Source: JAZUCL01 sp045639125 (GTDB taxonomy: Bacteria > Bacillota > Clostridia > Oscillospirales > QAMX01). Taken from it: a stretch of DNA of 64,000 bases. Shown here piece after piece: positions 1-7,569 of the stretch (its first letter is position 1; each line of letters begins with the position of its first letter). Location: the NCBI GenBank assembly GCA_045639125.1, contig JAZUCL010000014.1, forward strand, positions 62,001 through 126,000, given 5' to 3'. The position numbers and the translations under genes are program-made. Under the pieces are notes generated by a model. That model was not told the origin of the DNA. It saw only the letters and a list, made by a program, of their open reading frames with translations, and searched no databases.

Positions 1-538
1 TGAAGTTTGCTGGGTCAGTTAATATTTCAAAAACGTCGTCCTCTGCGGTAAAGTCCTCTGCACCACAGTCAAGGGCTTCCATCATAAATTCGTCCTCATC
101 TCTGCCCTCTCGCTCTACAACAAGCACACCTTTCTGGTCGAACTGCCATGCAACGCTACCTTGTGCTCCCATGCCACGACCAAACTTGTCGAAGTAGTGT
201 CTAATATCTGCAGATGTACGATTTTTATTGTCGGTCAATCCTTCAACAATCAATGCAATACCGTTAGGTCCGTAGCCCTCGTACGTTACGCTGTCGTAAT
301 TTGACGTATCTGTGCTTGACGCCTTTTGAAGCATACGATTGATATTATCGTTTGGAACGTTAGACGCTTTTGCTTTTGCGATAACGTCACGAAGTTTTGA
401 GTTTGATTCTGGATTTGGACCGCCATCACGAATTGCAATAGCAATCATACGTCCCATCTGGGTAAAAATTTTCGCACGTTGTGCGTCAGTACCCTCTTTT
501 TTGCGTTTGATATTTGCCCATTTGGAATGTCCGGACAT
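1..538 (-). CDS. yebC: YebC/PmpR family regulator (3' end outside window)
   Basis: Cytoplasmic YebC/TACO1-family protein; members are described as transcriptional regulators or as translation factors that relieve ribosome stalling. The N-terminus reads MSGHSKWANIKRKK, the family hallmark, followed by GRMIAIAIRDGGPNPESN, a DNINRML segment and YEGYGPNGIALIVE, all typical of the family. The start is set by GGAGG six bases upstream. About 179 codons are visible; the family is usually near 240 residues, so the last quarter lies beyond base 1. It is a single gene with its own promoter. Family assignment is secure; the exact role is not. Confidence 0.95.
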   Translation of the reverse strand, partial: MSGHSKWANIKRKKEGTDAQRAKIFTQMGRMIAIAIRDGGPNPESNSKLRDVIAKAKASNVPNDNINRMLQKASSTDTSNYDSVTYEGYGPNGIALIVEGLTDNKNRTSADIRHYFDKFGRGMGAQGSVAWQFDQKGVLVVEREGRDEDEFMMEALDCGAEDFTAEDDVFEILTDPANF

Positions 539-600
539 AAACTGCCTCCTATATAGTAAATTGTATTGACTTAGTAAGGGGATTTAATCCCACAACATAG

Positions 601-629
601 ATTATACTAACTTTTTACCCCTTTTGCAA
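601..629 (-). promoter_or_regulatory. Sigma-A promoter of yebC
   Basis: On the minus strand a -35 TTGCAA (624-629) and a -10 TATAAT (601-606) are separated by exactly 17 bases, about 55 bases upstream of the yebC start. The near-consensus hexamers and exact spacing make this one of the clearest promoters in the window. Confidence 0.7.
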
Positions 630-704
630 GTGGAATTGAGGCAAAAGAAGTAGAATTTCTATAAATTTCCCTTGCTCAATTCGGTACTTTCAACAATCTA
701 CCAT

Positions 705-740
705 AAAAGACGGACAATCGAAACGATTTATCCGTCTTTT
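705..740 (-). terminator. Terminator downstream of pfkA
   Basis: A 10-bp stem AAAAGACGGA/TCCGTCTTTT encloses a second small stem (AATCG/CGATT). It begins ten bases after the pfkA stop codon and carries A/T arms that give a U-tract on the minus strand. Confidence 0.75.
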
Positions 741-749
741 GTATTTCAA

Positions 750-1721
750 CTACAATGCAATTCGACACATTACGTCATACAGTTCTGAGTGGAATGTTGA
801 CTCCATATTAAGAGCCTCGGCAATATCTAAATCGGTCACTTCGTTTTGACGGAACACTACAACACGATTTGACTTACCCTCCATGAGTAAATCAACTGCA
901 TGAGAACCAAGTCGTGACGCAGTTACTCTGTCACGGCAAGTCGGTCTGCCGCCACGTTGTACATGGCCAAGTACAGTAACACGAGCCTCCATGCCTGTTT
1001 CCTCATGGATTTTATCAGCAATAGTCTGTGCATGACCGTAACCCTCAGCAACTATTATAATATGGTGGTTACGTCCGCTTATACGTCCGTTACGCATTTT
1101 CTCAAACACTTCAGTTTCAAAATCAAGTTCTTTCTCAGGCACAAGTGTCGCCGTTGCACCGCAAGCGATACCAACATACATTGCCAGATTTCCTGAATGT
1201 CTGCCCATAACCTCTACAACACTGCAACGCTCGTGGGATTGCATCGTATCACGAAGTTTGTCAATTGCCTCAAGAGCAGTATTGCAAGCCGTATCAAAAC
1301 CTATCGTATAATCTGTGCAAGCAATATCGTTGTCTATCGTACCGGGGATAGCAATAGTGTTTATGCCATGCTTTGACAAATCTAACGCTCCTCTAAATGT
1401 ACCATCTCCACCAATCGTAATGACACCGTCAATACCTAAGTACTTACACGTTGCCGCCGCTTTACGCTGGCCCTCCTCTGTGCGAAATTCGTCACATCGA
1501 GCGGTATACAGCATTGTACCTCCCTTTAACACGATACCGTCAACACTTCTTGCGTTAAGTTCTACAACATCACCGTTAATAAGTCCATTATATCCTCGGC
1601 GTATACCAAGGCACGAAATACCATGACCCATAGCAGTACGCACAACACTTCTTATTGCCGCATTCATTCCGGGGGCATCTCCACCGCTTGTAAGAACGCC
1701 GATTCGTTTAATAGGTTTCAT
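750..1721 (-). CDS. pfkA: ATP-dependent 6-phosphofructokinase
   Basis: Phosphorylates fructose 6-phosphate to fructose 1,6-bisphosphate in glycolysis; cytoplasmic. The length of 323 residues fits bacterial PfkA. GGDAPG (residues 13-18) binds nucleotide phosphate. GGDGT (104-108) and PGTIDND (126-132) contain the catalytic Asp130, and the Gly residues in both motifs are the pattern of ATP-using rather than PPi-using enzymes. MGRHSG follows as expected. It stands alone between its own promoter and terminator. The window also encodes a second, PPi-type phosphofructokinase at about 14-15 kb, so two phosphoryl donors appear to be available for this step. Confidence 0.95.
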   Translation of the reverse strand: MKPIKRIGVLTSGGDAPGMNAAIRSVVRTAMGHGISCLGIRRGYNGLINGDVVELNARSVDGIVLKGGTMLYTARCDEFRTEEGQRKAAATCKYLGIDGVITIGGDGTFRGALDLSKHGINTIAIPGTIDNDIACTDYTIGFDTACNTALEAIDKLRDTMQSHERCSVVEVMGRHSGNLAMYVGIACGATATLVPEKELDFETEVFEKMRNGRISGRNHHIIIVAEGYGHAQTIADKIHEETGMEARVTVLGHVQRGGRPTCRDRVTASRLGSHAVDLLMEGKSNRVVVFRQNEVTDLDIAEALNMESTFHSELYDVMCRIAL

Positions 1722-1739
1722 ATTTTCCCTCCCTATTTA

Positions 1740-1768
1740 TTGCCCTGTCGTTAAATTTATGCTATACT
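1740..1768 (+). promoter_or_regulatory. Sigma-A promoter of nth
   Basis: TTGCCC (1740-1745) and TATACT (1763-1768) with a 17-base spacer, about 75 bases upstream of the endonuclease III start. It interleaves with the divergent pfkA promoter. Confidence 0.5.
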
Positions 1769-1771
1769 GTT

Positions 1772-1800
1772 ACTATACACTGATTTTAATATGTTTTCAA
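1772..1800 (-). promoter_or_regulatory. Sigma-A promoter of pfkA
   Basis: Minus-strand -35 TTGAAA (1795-1800), 17-base spacer, -10 TATAGT (1772-1777), about 50 bases upstream of the pfkA start. Confidence 0.6.
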
Positions 1801-1844
1801 GGACATCGTGGAAATTATAATATTCTTCACAAAGGAGATACGTA

Positions 1845-2462
1845 ATGAGCAACAATCTTTCTTTTATCATATCCGCATTGAAGGCTGAGTATCCCGATGC
1901 GGTCTGCTCTTTAGAATATAGCCAACCTCATGAACTTTTATTCTCTACACGATTAAGTGCTCAATGTACTGACGCACGTGTGAATATAGTCACTCGTGAC
2001 TTGTACAAGCGATACACCTCTCTATCGGATTTTGCAACTGCTGATTTATGTGAGTTAGAGGAGTATATACGTCCTTGTGGTTTCTACCATACAAAAGCAA
2101 AGGACATAATCGCCTGTGCAAATATGCTTCTTTCTAAATTTGACGGCATTATTCCTGATGATATTGATACTCTTGTCACGCTCCCGGGCGTTGGCAGAAA
2201 GACGGCAAATCTCATTGTAGGTGACTTGTACCACAAGCCTGCTATCGTTGCAGATACTCATTGTATTCGTCTTTCAAACAGACTTGGTCTTGCAAATTCA
2301 ACTGATCCTAAAAAGGTGGAAATGCAGTTAAAGGCCATTATCCCTCAAAGCGAATCATCTGATTGGTGTCACCGACTCGTACTTCATGGTCGAGCAGTAT
2401 GTCAAGCACGAAAGCCCAACTGTGACAAGTGTTGTCTGCGTTCTGTCTGTCCGTCCGCTTAG
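1845..2462 (+). CDS. nth: Endonuclease III
   Basis: DNA glycosylase/AP lyase of base-excision repair, removing oxidised pyrimidines. The 205 residues match the family length. The helix-hairpin-helix LPGVGRKTAN (113-122) carries the catalytic Lys119, and VADTH (135-139) carries the catalytic Asp137. The C-terminal [4Fe-4S] ligands Cys186, 193, 196 and 202 have the exact C-x6-C-x2-C-x5-C spacing. AAAGGAG lies 8 bases upstream of the ATG. It is monocistronic and divergent from pfkA, ending at a strong terminator. Confidence 0.96.
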   Translation: MSNNLSFIISALKAEYPDAVCSLEYSQPHELLFSTRLSAQCTDARVNIVTRDLYKRYTSLSDFATADLCELEEYIRPCGFYHTKAKDIIACANMLLSKFDGIIPDDIDTLVTLPGVGRKTANLIVGDLYHKPAIVADTHCIRLSNRLGLANSTDPKKVEMQLKAIIPQSESSDWCHRLVLHGRAVCQARKPNCDKCCLRSVCPSA

Positions 2463-2464
2463 CC

Positions 2465-2493
2465 AAAGCCGCCTAAATTAGGGCGGCTTTTTT
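2465..2493 (+). terminator. Terminator of nth
   Basis: GC-rich stem AAAGCCGCC/GGCGGCTTT with a short loop followed by a run of T, starting three bases after the nth stop codon. Confidence 0.9.
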
Positions 2494-2512
2494 GCGTTTA
2501 TTTCATTTTGTC

Positions 2513-2540
2513 ACATTATTTGCCAATATCACATATACTA
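2513..2540 (+). promoter_or_regulatory. Possible sigma-K-type promoter of the small-gene operon
   Basis: AC (2513-2514), a 17-base spacer and CATATACTA (2532-2540) fit the mother-cell sigma-K consensus (AC, 16-17 bases, CATANNNTA). No good sigma-A pair was found in the gap. The consensus is short, so chance occurrence is possible; the position 30 bases before the first small gene supports it. Confidence 0.35.
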
Positions 2541-2571
2541 TATTGACAACTGACGCAGGAGGCGATATGAC

Positions 2572-2853
2572 ATGACAAACGACTTGGAAGCGTTGGCACG
2601 TTCTCTCATGAGTGGGAAAGCGTCCCCCAAAATTGCCAAAGGACTTGAACGTCTTGTAACACTTGGTAATACACCAGAGGGGAAACAAATATTAACTATG
2701 CTGTCCCAAAGTGGCAGTGAGTCAGTAAAGACAGCGGCACAAGCAGCACTTTCAGGTGATAAGGATACGGCAAAGCAAGCACTTATGGCTCTCTTTTCCA
2801 CGAAAGAAGGGGCAGCACTTGCCGCAAAACTTATGGAAGTATTAACTCAATAG
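2572..2853 (+). CDS. Small helical protein of unknown function (93 aa)
   Basis: Not recognised. It is predicted to be entirely helical, rich in Ala, Lys, Ser and Leu, with no signal peptide, membrane segment or cysteine. The body resembles a short amphipathic-helix repeat protein (LARSLMSGK, MLSQSGSES, LMALFSTKEG). A strong GGAGG site lies 9 bases upstream of the ATG. It is the first gene of a compact three-gene unit (spacers of 23 and 45 bases) that ends at a strong terminator. The upstream sigma-K-like promoter hints at a sporulation-stage role; this is inference. Its reality as a gene is well supported by the RBS and operon layout. Confidence 0.7.
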   Translation: MTNDLEALARSLMSGKASPKIAKGLERLVTLGNTPEGKQILTMLSQSGSESVKTAAQAALSGDKDTAKQALMALFSTKEGAALAAKLMEVLTQ

Positions 2854-2876
2854 CAGATAAATAAGGTGGTGACGAT

Positions 2877-3281
2877 ATGGAAACAGAAGTTTTAGACGTA
2901 GAAAATGAAATAACTGCCGATAATGTAACTGTTGACTCAAGTAGTAGCGAAGATATGCCCGATTTATCGGCACTTATTGACGTTGCAATGAAAGCAGCAC
3001 CGACCATTCTTTCATCGTTGGGGCAAGGCAGTGATTTATCATCACTTATGTCAATGCTTGGTGGTACAAACCAAAATGTAGGCACATCTTCCACAAGTGA
3101 AAATAATAGTCCAATTCGTTCCAAAAGCAGCGAAAAGACACAACTTTTGCGAGCATTAAAGCCATATTTGAAACCCCAACGTGCAAGTAAAATTGATCGT
3201 GCTCTTTCCGCATTGGAAACGGCATACGCCGCAAAAACCGCACTTAATCTGTTTTCTGCTGGAAACGGGAAGGGCAACTGA
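2877..3281 (+). CDS. Acidic/basic bipartite small protein of unknown function (134 aa)
   Basis: Not recognised. The N-terminal third is acidic (VENEITADN, SSSEDMPDL). A middle Ser/Gly/Leu-rich stretch follows (ILSSLGQGSDLSSLMSMLGG), and a basic C-terminal segment (LLRALKPYLKPQRASKIDRA, about 97-116) looks like a conserved helical module. No signal or transmembrane helix is seen. An AAGGTGGTGA Shine-Dalgarno site precedes the ATG. It sits between two other small unknown genes in the same unit. Possible roles are a spore-coat-associated or scaffold protein; no function can be assigned. Confidence 0.65.
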   Translation: METEVLDVENEITADNVTVDSSSSEDMPDLSALIDVAMKAAPTILSSLGQGSDLSSLMSMLGGTNQNVGTSSTSENNSPIRSKSSEKTQLLRALKPYLKPQRASKIDRALSALETAYAAKTALNLFSAGNGKGN

Positions 3282-3326
3282 CGTCCTTCCTTTCGGTGTA
3301 AATCCGCCATATAAGGAGTCGATGCC

Positions 3327-3629
3327 ATGTACAATCGCTATCTTTCAGGAGAATACATACCTACCATGCCTCCCAATGATGATACTGTCAGTTTAACTGA
3401 ATGTGAGTCTTGTGACAATACTCCATGTGAAAGTGACACAGCAGTAGAATGTAAAGGTGAGTCGACGCCAAAGAAGTCTAAACTTGACCTTTCAAGTATA
3501 CTGCAAAATATCCACTTTGATACAGACGATTTGCTGTTGCTTGCTATCTTATGGCTTCTTCTTCGTGACAATGATGATAACGATATTATTCTGATAGTAA
3601 TTGCGTTGTTTGTAATGGGTATATTTTGA
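3327..3629 (+). CDS. Small tail-anchored protein of unknown function (100 aa)
   Basis: Not recognised. A Tyr/Pro-rich N-terminus (MYNRYLSGEYIPTMPPNDD) and a polar middle with two Cys are followed by an unusual C-terminus. Here a Leu-rich helix (LLLLAILWLLLRD, from residue 73) and a second hydrophobic helix (IILIVIALFVMGIF) are separated by the acidic linker DNDDND, giving a hairpin or tail anchor. AAGGAG precedes the ATG. It is the last gene of the three-gene unit, and the bidirectional terminator follows at once. It probably places the unit's products at a membrane; inference. Confidence 0.65.
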   Translation: MYNRYLSGEYIPTMPPNDDTVSLTECESCDNTPCESDTAVECKGESTPKKSKLDLSSILQNIHFDTDDLLLLAILWLLLRDNDDNDIILIVIALFVMGIF

Positions 3630-3634
3630 TATGA

Positions 3635-3666
3635 AAAATCCCCGAATCCTTTGATTCGGGGATTTT
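3635..3666. terminator. Bidirectional terminator between the small-gene unit and nhaC
   Basis: Perfect 14-bp stem AAAATCCCCGAATC/GATTCGGGGATTTT with a 4-base loop. The A/T-rich arm ends provide U-tracts in both directions for two convergent units. Confidence 0.9.
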
Positions 3667-3679
3667 AACACAATTACAT

Positions 3680-5203
3680 TTACGCTGCTTTTTTCTTCTT
3701 ATCTAAAAACCAAACAATGAAAAGTGCGACAGAAAGGATTGCAATAGATGCAACGATACAGATTGCAGCGTTCTGTACGAAACCTGCAATAAGGTACGCA
3801 AAGACACAGCATACAGCAACCAGCGTTGCATAAGGAAGTTGTGTTGAAACGTGGTTAATATGGTTACACTGTGCACCAGTTGATGACATAATAGTAGTAT
3901 CAGAAATTGGTGATATGTGGTCGCCATACACCGCACCTGCAAGAGTTGCGGAAATGATAATGATTTGAAGTGTAGGAGAAACGCTGCCTATGCTTGCACA
4001 GATACCAAGAGCGATTGGAATAAGAATACCAAATGTACCCCAAGATGTACCTGTTGCAAACGCAAGAAGTCCTGCTATGATAAAGATGATTGCAGGGAGA
4101 AGTTCTATTGAAATATTAGATGCTTCAACAAGGCCGCCAACAAATGCACCTGTATTTAAGTAATCTGCACCGCAAACACCGCTGATTGTCCAAGCAAGTA
4201 CAAGGATAATGAGAGAGGGTACCATGGTCTTAATACCGTCTGTGATACCGTCCATAAATCCTCTGAAAGTCAATACCTTACGAGGAACAAACAGGAAGAA
4301 CGCAACTATCAAGGAGGCAAAGCCACCCCATACAAGAGACGTGTTAGCGTCAGTATTACCAAATGCCTCAAGAATGTTTGATGCTCCGCCGGTAAACAAA
4401 CCGCCGGTGTAAAGCATTGCAATAATTGTAATAACAATCAAAGAAACAATTGGGATAATAAGGTCGTATACTTTACCTTTTTTGGAGATTTCCATACCTG
4501 TGTCTGCGTTGTTTGCAACTGCAGAATTCTCACTGCCCTCTGCCTGAGCCTTCTGCTCAAACTTCTTCATAGAGCCGAAGTCAAACAACTTAACAGATAA
4601 GAATGTAAGCATTATTAAGGTAAGAATTGCATAGAAGTTAAATGGGATAGTCTGAAGGAAAGTACCGAAACCGTCTGCAATACCTGCATCTTGAATTGTA
4701 CTGCCGACAGATACTGCCCAACTGGAGATAGGTGCAATAATACAAACAGGTGCTGCCGTTGCGTCAATGATATACGCAAGTTTCTCACGTGAGATACGAT
4801 GTTTATCTGTTACAGGACGCATAACAGTACCGACTGTAAGACAGTTAAAATAGTCATCAACGAAAATCAATGCACCAAGAGCAGATGTTGCAAGCATTGC
4901 TCCCGAACGCTTCTTGATTTTGTTGGCAGCCCAGTTACCATAAGCATAAGAGCCTCCTGCTTTTGTAACAACTGCCACAAGTGCTCCAAGCAGACATAAG
5001 AACAAAACGATAAATGCGTTGCCGCCGATTTTGTCACCCATAATAACGAAAAGTGACTCAACAGCGTTAATTACATTGCCACCACTATAAATGAGCACGC
5101 CTGAAAGAATACCTATAAGCAGTGACGAGATGACCTCTTTGGTCAAAAGAGCAAGTGCGATTGCAATGATTGGGGGAATAATTGACAACCAAGAATAATC
5201 CAT
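3680..5203 (-). CDS. nhaC: NhaC-family Na+/H+ antiporter
   Basis: Integral membrane antiporter, 507 residues with about 11-12 hydrophobic segments. The family-typical stretch GDHISPISDTTIMSSTGAQC followed by NHINHVSTQLPYA near the C-terminus, and the earlier SWAVSVGSTIQDAG, place it in the NhaC/IT superfamily. Likely transported ions are Na+ and H+, but related members exchange malate/lactate or other organic anions, so the substrate is not certain. The start was chosen at MDYSWLSI, because AGGAAG lies 7 bases upstream; an upstream in-frame ATG lacks a ribosome site and would add 27 unlikely residues. It has its own promoter. Confidence 0.85.
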   Translation of the reverse strand: MDYSWLSIIPPIIAIALALLTKEVISSLLIGILSGVLIYSGGNVINAVESLFVIMGDKIGGNAFIVLFLCLLGALVAVVTKAGGSYAYGNWAANKIKKRSGAMLATSALGALIFVDDYFNCLTVGTVMRPVTDKHRISREKLAYIIDATAAPVCIIAPISSWAVSVGSTIQDAGIADGFGTFLQTIPFNFYAILTLIMLTFLSVKLFDFGSMKKFEQKAQAEGSENSAVANNADTGMEISKKGKVYDLIIPIVSLIVITIIAMLYTGGLFTGGASNILEAFGNTDANTSLVWGGFASLIVAFFLFVPRKVLTFRGFMDGITDGIKTMVPSLIILVLAWTISGVCGADYLNTGAFVGGLVEASNISIELLPAIIFIIAGLLAFATGTSWGTFGILIPIALGICASIGSVSPTLQIIIISATLAGAVYGDHISPISDTTIMSSTGAQCNHINHVSTQLPYATLVAVCCVFAYLIAGFVQNAAICIVASIAILSVALFIVWFLDKKKKAA

Positions 5204-5246
5204 TTGACACTTCCTTTCGAGTGGGTTCACTCTATATTTGTTGAAA

Positions 5247-5275
5247 ATTATAGCATATTTTGTCAGATTTTGCAA
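5247..5275 (-). promoter_or_regulatory. Sigma-A promoter of nhaC
   Basis: Minus-strand TTGCAA (5270-5275), 17-base spacer, TATAAT (5247-5252), about 45 bases before the chosen nhaC start. It lies inside the longer reading frame that was rejected, which supports the downstream start. Confidence 0.65.
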
Positions 5276-5388
5276 GTACTCCATAAAAAATTGTTAATCT
5301 GTATGTCACAATATGTTCTAAATTTCAACATACACGTCCATCGACTACCGTAAACTTGCTTCCTTCCGCTTAAAATGTGACAAAACCC

Positions 5389-5417
5389 TTGAAATTTTGA
5401 GAAAAATATCGTATAAT
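5389..5417 (+). promoter_or_regulatory. Sigma-A promoter of carD-ispD-ispF
   Basis: TTGAAA (5389-5394), 17-base spacer, TATAAT (5412-5417). It leaves an untranslated leader of about 120 bases before carD; no further structure is evident in the leader. Together with the nhaC promoter this accounts for the 5204-5547 intergenic region. Confidence 0.65.
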
Positions 5418-5547
5418 AGAGTTACGGAATTGTAAATATGTGTAAGATTTTTGGACAGCCATATCTGTCTGTTTATCCCAATCACGATTTCATTTCGCCA
5501 TTTTCCATAGTTGATGGTTACTTTGAGTTTACGGAGGTGTGTCTGCC

Positions 5548-6027
5548 ATGTATCAAATCGGTGATAAAATCGTGCATCCTATGCATGGTGCAGGTGTTAT
5601 TGATGATATTGTCACCAAAAATGTTTCAGGCACGACGAGAGAGTATTATCTCCTACGTCTGCCTACCGGCAGTGTCACCGTCTTAATTCCTATTTCCAGT
5701 TGTGAGTCAATCGGAATTCGTCCGATAATTTCTAAAGATGAGGCTCAGACTCTTCTTTCGTCTATCGACAGTATCGTATGTGAGGACGAGTCTAACTGGA
5801 ACAGGCGTTATCGTGAAAATATGGACCATATAAAAAGCGGCAACTTAACGGAAGTTGCCTGTGTTATCAAAAGTCTGACGGCACGTGAATTACGTAAGCC
5901 GTTGTCAACAGGTGAGCGAAAAATGCTGTCCTCGGCAAAACAAATTCTCTATTCAGAACTTGAACTTGCCATGAACTGCTCCGAGTGCGAGTTGGATGCT
6001 CACATCCGCCGCTGTTTGGAAAAATAA
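5548..6027 (+). CDS. CarD-like transcriptional regulator
   Basis: RNA polymerase-binding CarD/CdnL/TRCF-RID domain protein, 159 residues. The N-terminal Tudor-like domain reads YQIGDKIVHPMHGAGVIDDI and EYYLLRLPTGSVTVLIP, and the C-terminal half is helical (RELRKPLSTGERKMLSSAKQ), as in CarD. The ATG at MYQIGDK is preferred over a GTG nine bases upstream, because GGAGG sits 10 bases before the ATG but only 1 base before the GTG. It is the first gene of a unit with ispD and ispF, an arrangement common in Clostridia; CarD proteins modulate open-complex stability, often at growth genes. Confidence 0.85.
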   Translation: MYQIGDKIVHPMHGAGVIDDIVTKNVSGTTREYYLLRLPTGSVTVLIPISSCESIGIRPIISKDEAQTLLSSIDSIVCEDESNWNRRYRENMDHIKSGNLTEVACVIKSLTARELRKPLSTGERKMLSSAKQILYSELELAMNCSECELDAHIRRCLEK

Positions 6028-6050
6028 TCTCCTTTTTGGGAGGTCAGAAT

Positions 6051-6767
6051 ATGCTTTTTAGGAAGAAAAAACCGTCAAGCAATTTAGATTTTTACTGTAG
6101 TGCAGTAGTAGCCGCTGCAGGCAGTTCATCACGTATGGGTGTGAACAAACTTCTACTTGACCTTAATGGTATTCCTGTCCTTGCCCGTACTCTTATGAGT
6201 CTTGAGGCGTGTGACGATGTACACGAAATAGTATTAGTATGCCGTAGTGAAGACATTGTCGTTTATGCCGACCTTGCCACCACCTACGGCATTACAAAAC
6301 TCTCACAAGTAGTAAAAGGTGGAAGTAATCGTGTTGAAAGTGTTGTGGCAGGTATTTCAAACACTTCAAATAAGACAACCCATGTTGCCGTGCACGATGG
6401 AGCAAGACCCCTTGCCACTGCCGCACTTATATCTCGTGTAATTCGCCTTGCAGTTTCTACAAATGCTGCAATTCCTGTCGTACCTGTGAAAGATACGATA
6501 AAGAGAGTGGAACGTGGGTTTATTACCCAGACCCCTGATAGAGCCGTACTCTATGGTGCACAGACTCCACAAGTTTTTGATATAGACTTAATTAAAGGTG
6601 CTCTCCACAACGCACAAATTTCCGGTATCCAAGTGACGGACGATGCATCGGCGGTAGAGGCTCTTGGCGTTACTGTGTACACAGTTGACGGTGACTATAC
6701 TAATATTAAAGTCACAACACCTGAAGATATTGCCGCCGCAACGGCAATTCTTACGGGCGGTTATTAG
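6051..6767 (+). CDS. ispD: 2-C-methyl-D-erythritol 4-phosphate cytidylyltransferase
   Basis: Third step of the MEP isoprenoid pathway: CTP plus MEP to CDP-ME. 238 residues. The nucleotide-binding AAAGSSSRMG (21-30) with Lys33, the HDGARP motif and the C-terminal VTTPEDIAAA are the family signatures. The start at MLFRKKK is set by GGGAGG about 8 bases upstream; a longer in-frame start would overlap carD by 40 bases. It is followed 14 bases later by ispF, so the two enzymes are probably co-translated. The N-terminal RKKKPSSN extension is short and lysine-rich. Confidence 0.95.
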   Translation: MLFRKKKPSSNLDFYCSAVVAAAGSSSRMGVNKLLLDLNGIPVLARTLMSLEACDDVHEIVLVCRSEDIVVYADLATTYGITKLSQVVKGGSNRVESVVAGISNTSNKTTHVAVHDGARPLATAALISRVIRLAVSTNAAIPVVPVKDTIKRVERGFITQTPDRAVLYGAQTPQVFDIDLIKGALHNAQISGIQVTDDASAVEALGVTVYTVDGDYTNIKVTTPEDIAAATAILTGGY

Positions 6768-6781
6768 AAAGGATTTAGACC

Positions 6782-7255
6782 ATGCGAATAGGACACGGCT
6801 ACGATGTACATAAGTTGGTTGATGACCGCCCTTTGATTTTAGGCGGTGTAAATATTCCCTACGAAAAAGGGTTACTCGGTCACTCTGACGCTGACGTACT
6901 TCTCCACGCTGTTATGGACGCTTTGTTAGGTGCCGCCGCTTTAGGCGATATTGGAAAGCATTTCCCCGACACCGACAATCAATATAAAGGTATTGCAAGT
7001 ACCATACTCCTTGAACGTGTTGCAGATTCTATAAAAAGTGAGGGGTATCGCCTCGGCAATCTCGATGTAACCGTTATTGCACAGCGTCCGAAACTTGCGA
7101 CTTTTATTCCTAAAATGCGTGAAAATATTGCATCTATTCTTTGTACTGACCCCTGTAACGTCAATGTTAAAGCGACAACAGAGGAACATTTAGGCTTTAC
7201 AGGACGTGGCGAGGGCATATCGGCACACGCTGTATGCATTTTACTGCCTCTTTAA
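6782..7255 (+). CDS. ispF: 2-C-methyl-D-erythritol 2,4-cyclodiphosphate synthase
   Basis: Fifth MEP-pathway enzyme, a trimer forming MEcPP from CDP-ME 2-phosphate. Zinc ligands Asp8, His10 (GYDVH) and His42 (LLHA) are all present, as is the substrate-binding HSDADV (34-39). The C-terminal TTEEHLGFTGRGEGI is the family signature. The 157 residues are exactly typical. It is in an operon with carD and ispD. Confidence 0.97.
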   Translation: MRIGHGYDVHKLVDDRPLILGGVNIPYEKGLLGHSDADVLLHAVMDALLGAAALGDIGKHFPDTDNQYKGIASTILLERVADSIKSEGYRLGNLDVTVIAQRPKLATFIPKMRENIASILCTDPCNVNVKATTEEHLGFTGRGEGISAHAVCILLPL

Positions 7256-7280
7256 TATTCACACAGAAAGGAATTTACCT

Positions 7281-7514
7281 ATGACTAAACCCGAAAAGGT
7301 AAAACTTTTGACTATTGTACTTTATGTGTTGACTTGGCTATCCCTTATAGGACTTGGTATGTCAATAGCACAAGATTATTCCATATATAATACGCAGGCA
7401 AACTCCGCACCATTTTTTACATTCGTTCTTTTACGTGTCGCTCAGTTTGGTTCTATTGCCGCTATCTGTTATTTCTTTGGCAGACTTCTTAAAAATCAAA
7501 GTAAATCAAAGTAA
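7281..7514 (+). CDS. Small two-helix membrane protein (77 aa)
   Basis: Not recognised. Two predicted transmembrane helices (TIVLYVLTWLSLIGLGM and VLLRVAQFGSIAAICYFFG) flank a short outside loop with NTQANSAP, and a Lys/Ser-rich tail (KNQSKSK) follows. The start was chosen at MTKPEKVK, which follows an AGAAAGGAA site; the upstream in-frame ATG lies inside ispF. It begins 25 bases after ispF, so it is probably the last gene of the carD operon. The C-terminal codons are made of a 10-base tandem repeat. Confidence 0.6.
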   Translation: MTKPEKVKLLTIVLYVLTWLSLIGLGMSIAQDYSIYNTQANSAPFFTFVLLRVAQFGSIAAICYFFGRLLKNQSKSK

Positions 7515-7522
7515 ATCAAAGT
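7493..7522 (+). repeat. Three tandem copies of AAATCAAAGT across a stop codon
   Basis: Three perfect 10-base units (7493-7502, 7503-7512, 7513-7522) span the last codons and stop of the small membrane protein. As the unit is not a multiple of three, gain or loss of a copy shifts the reading of the tail. Confidence 0.8.
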
Positions 7523-7534
7523 GAAATACTAAAA

Positions 7535-7562
7535 CCCCGATTTCGTATGAAATCGGGGCTTT
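7535..7562. terminator. Bidirectional terminator between carD operon and pyrE
   Basis: Stem CCCCGATTT/AAATCGGGG with loop CGTATG, flanked by AAAA and CTTTAATT; it serves two convergent units. Confidence 0.85.
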
Positions 7563-7569
7563 AATTCAC

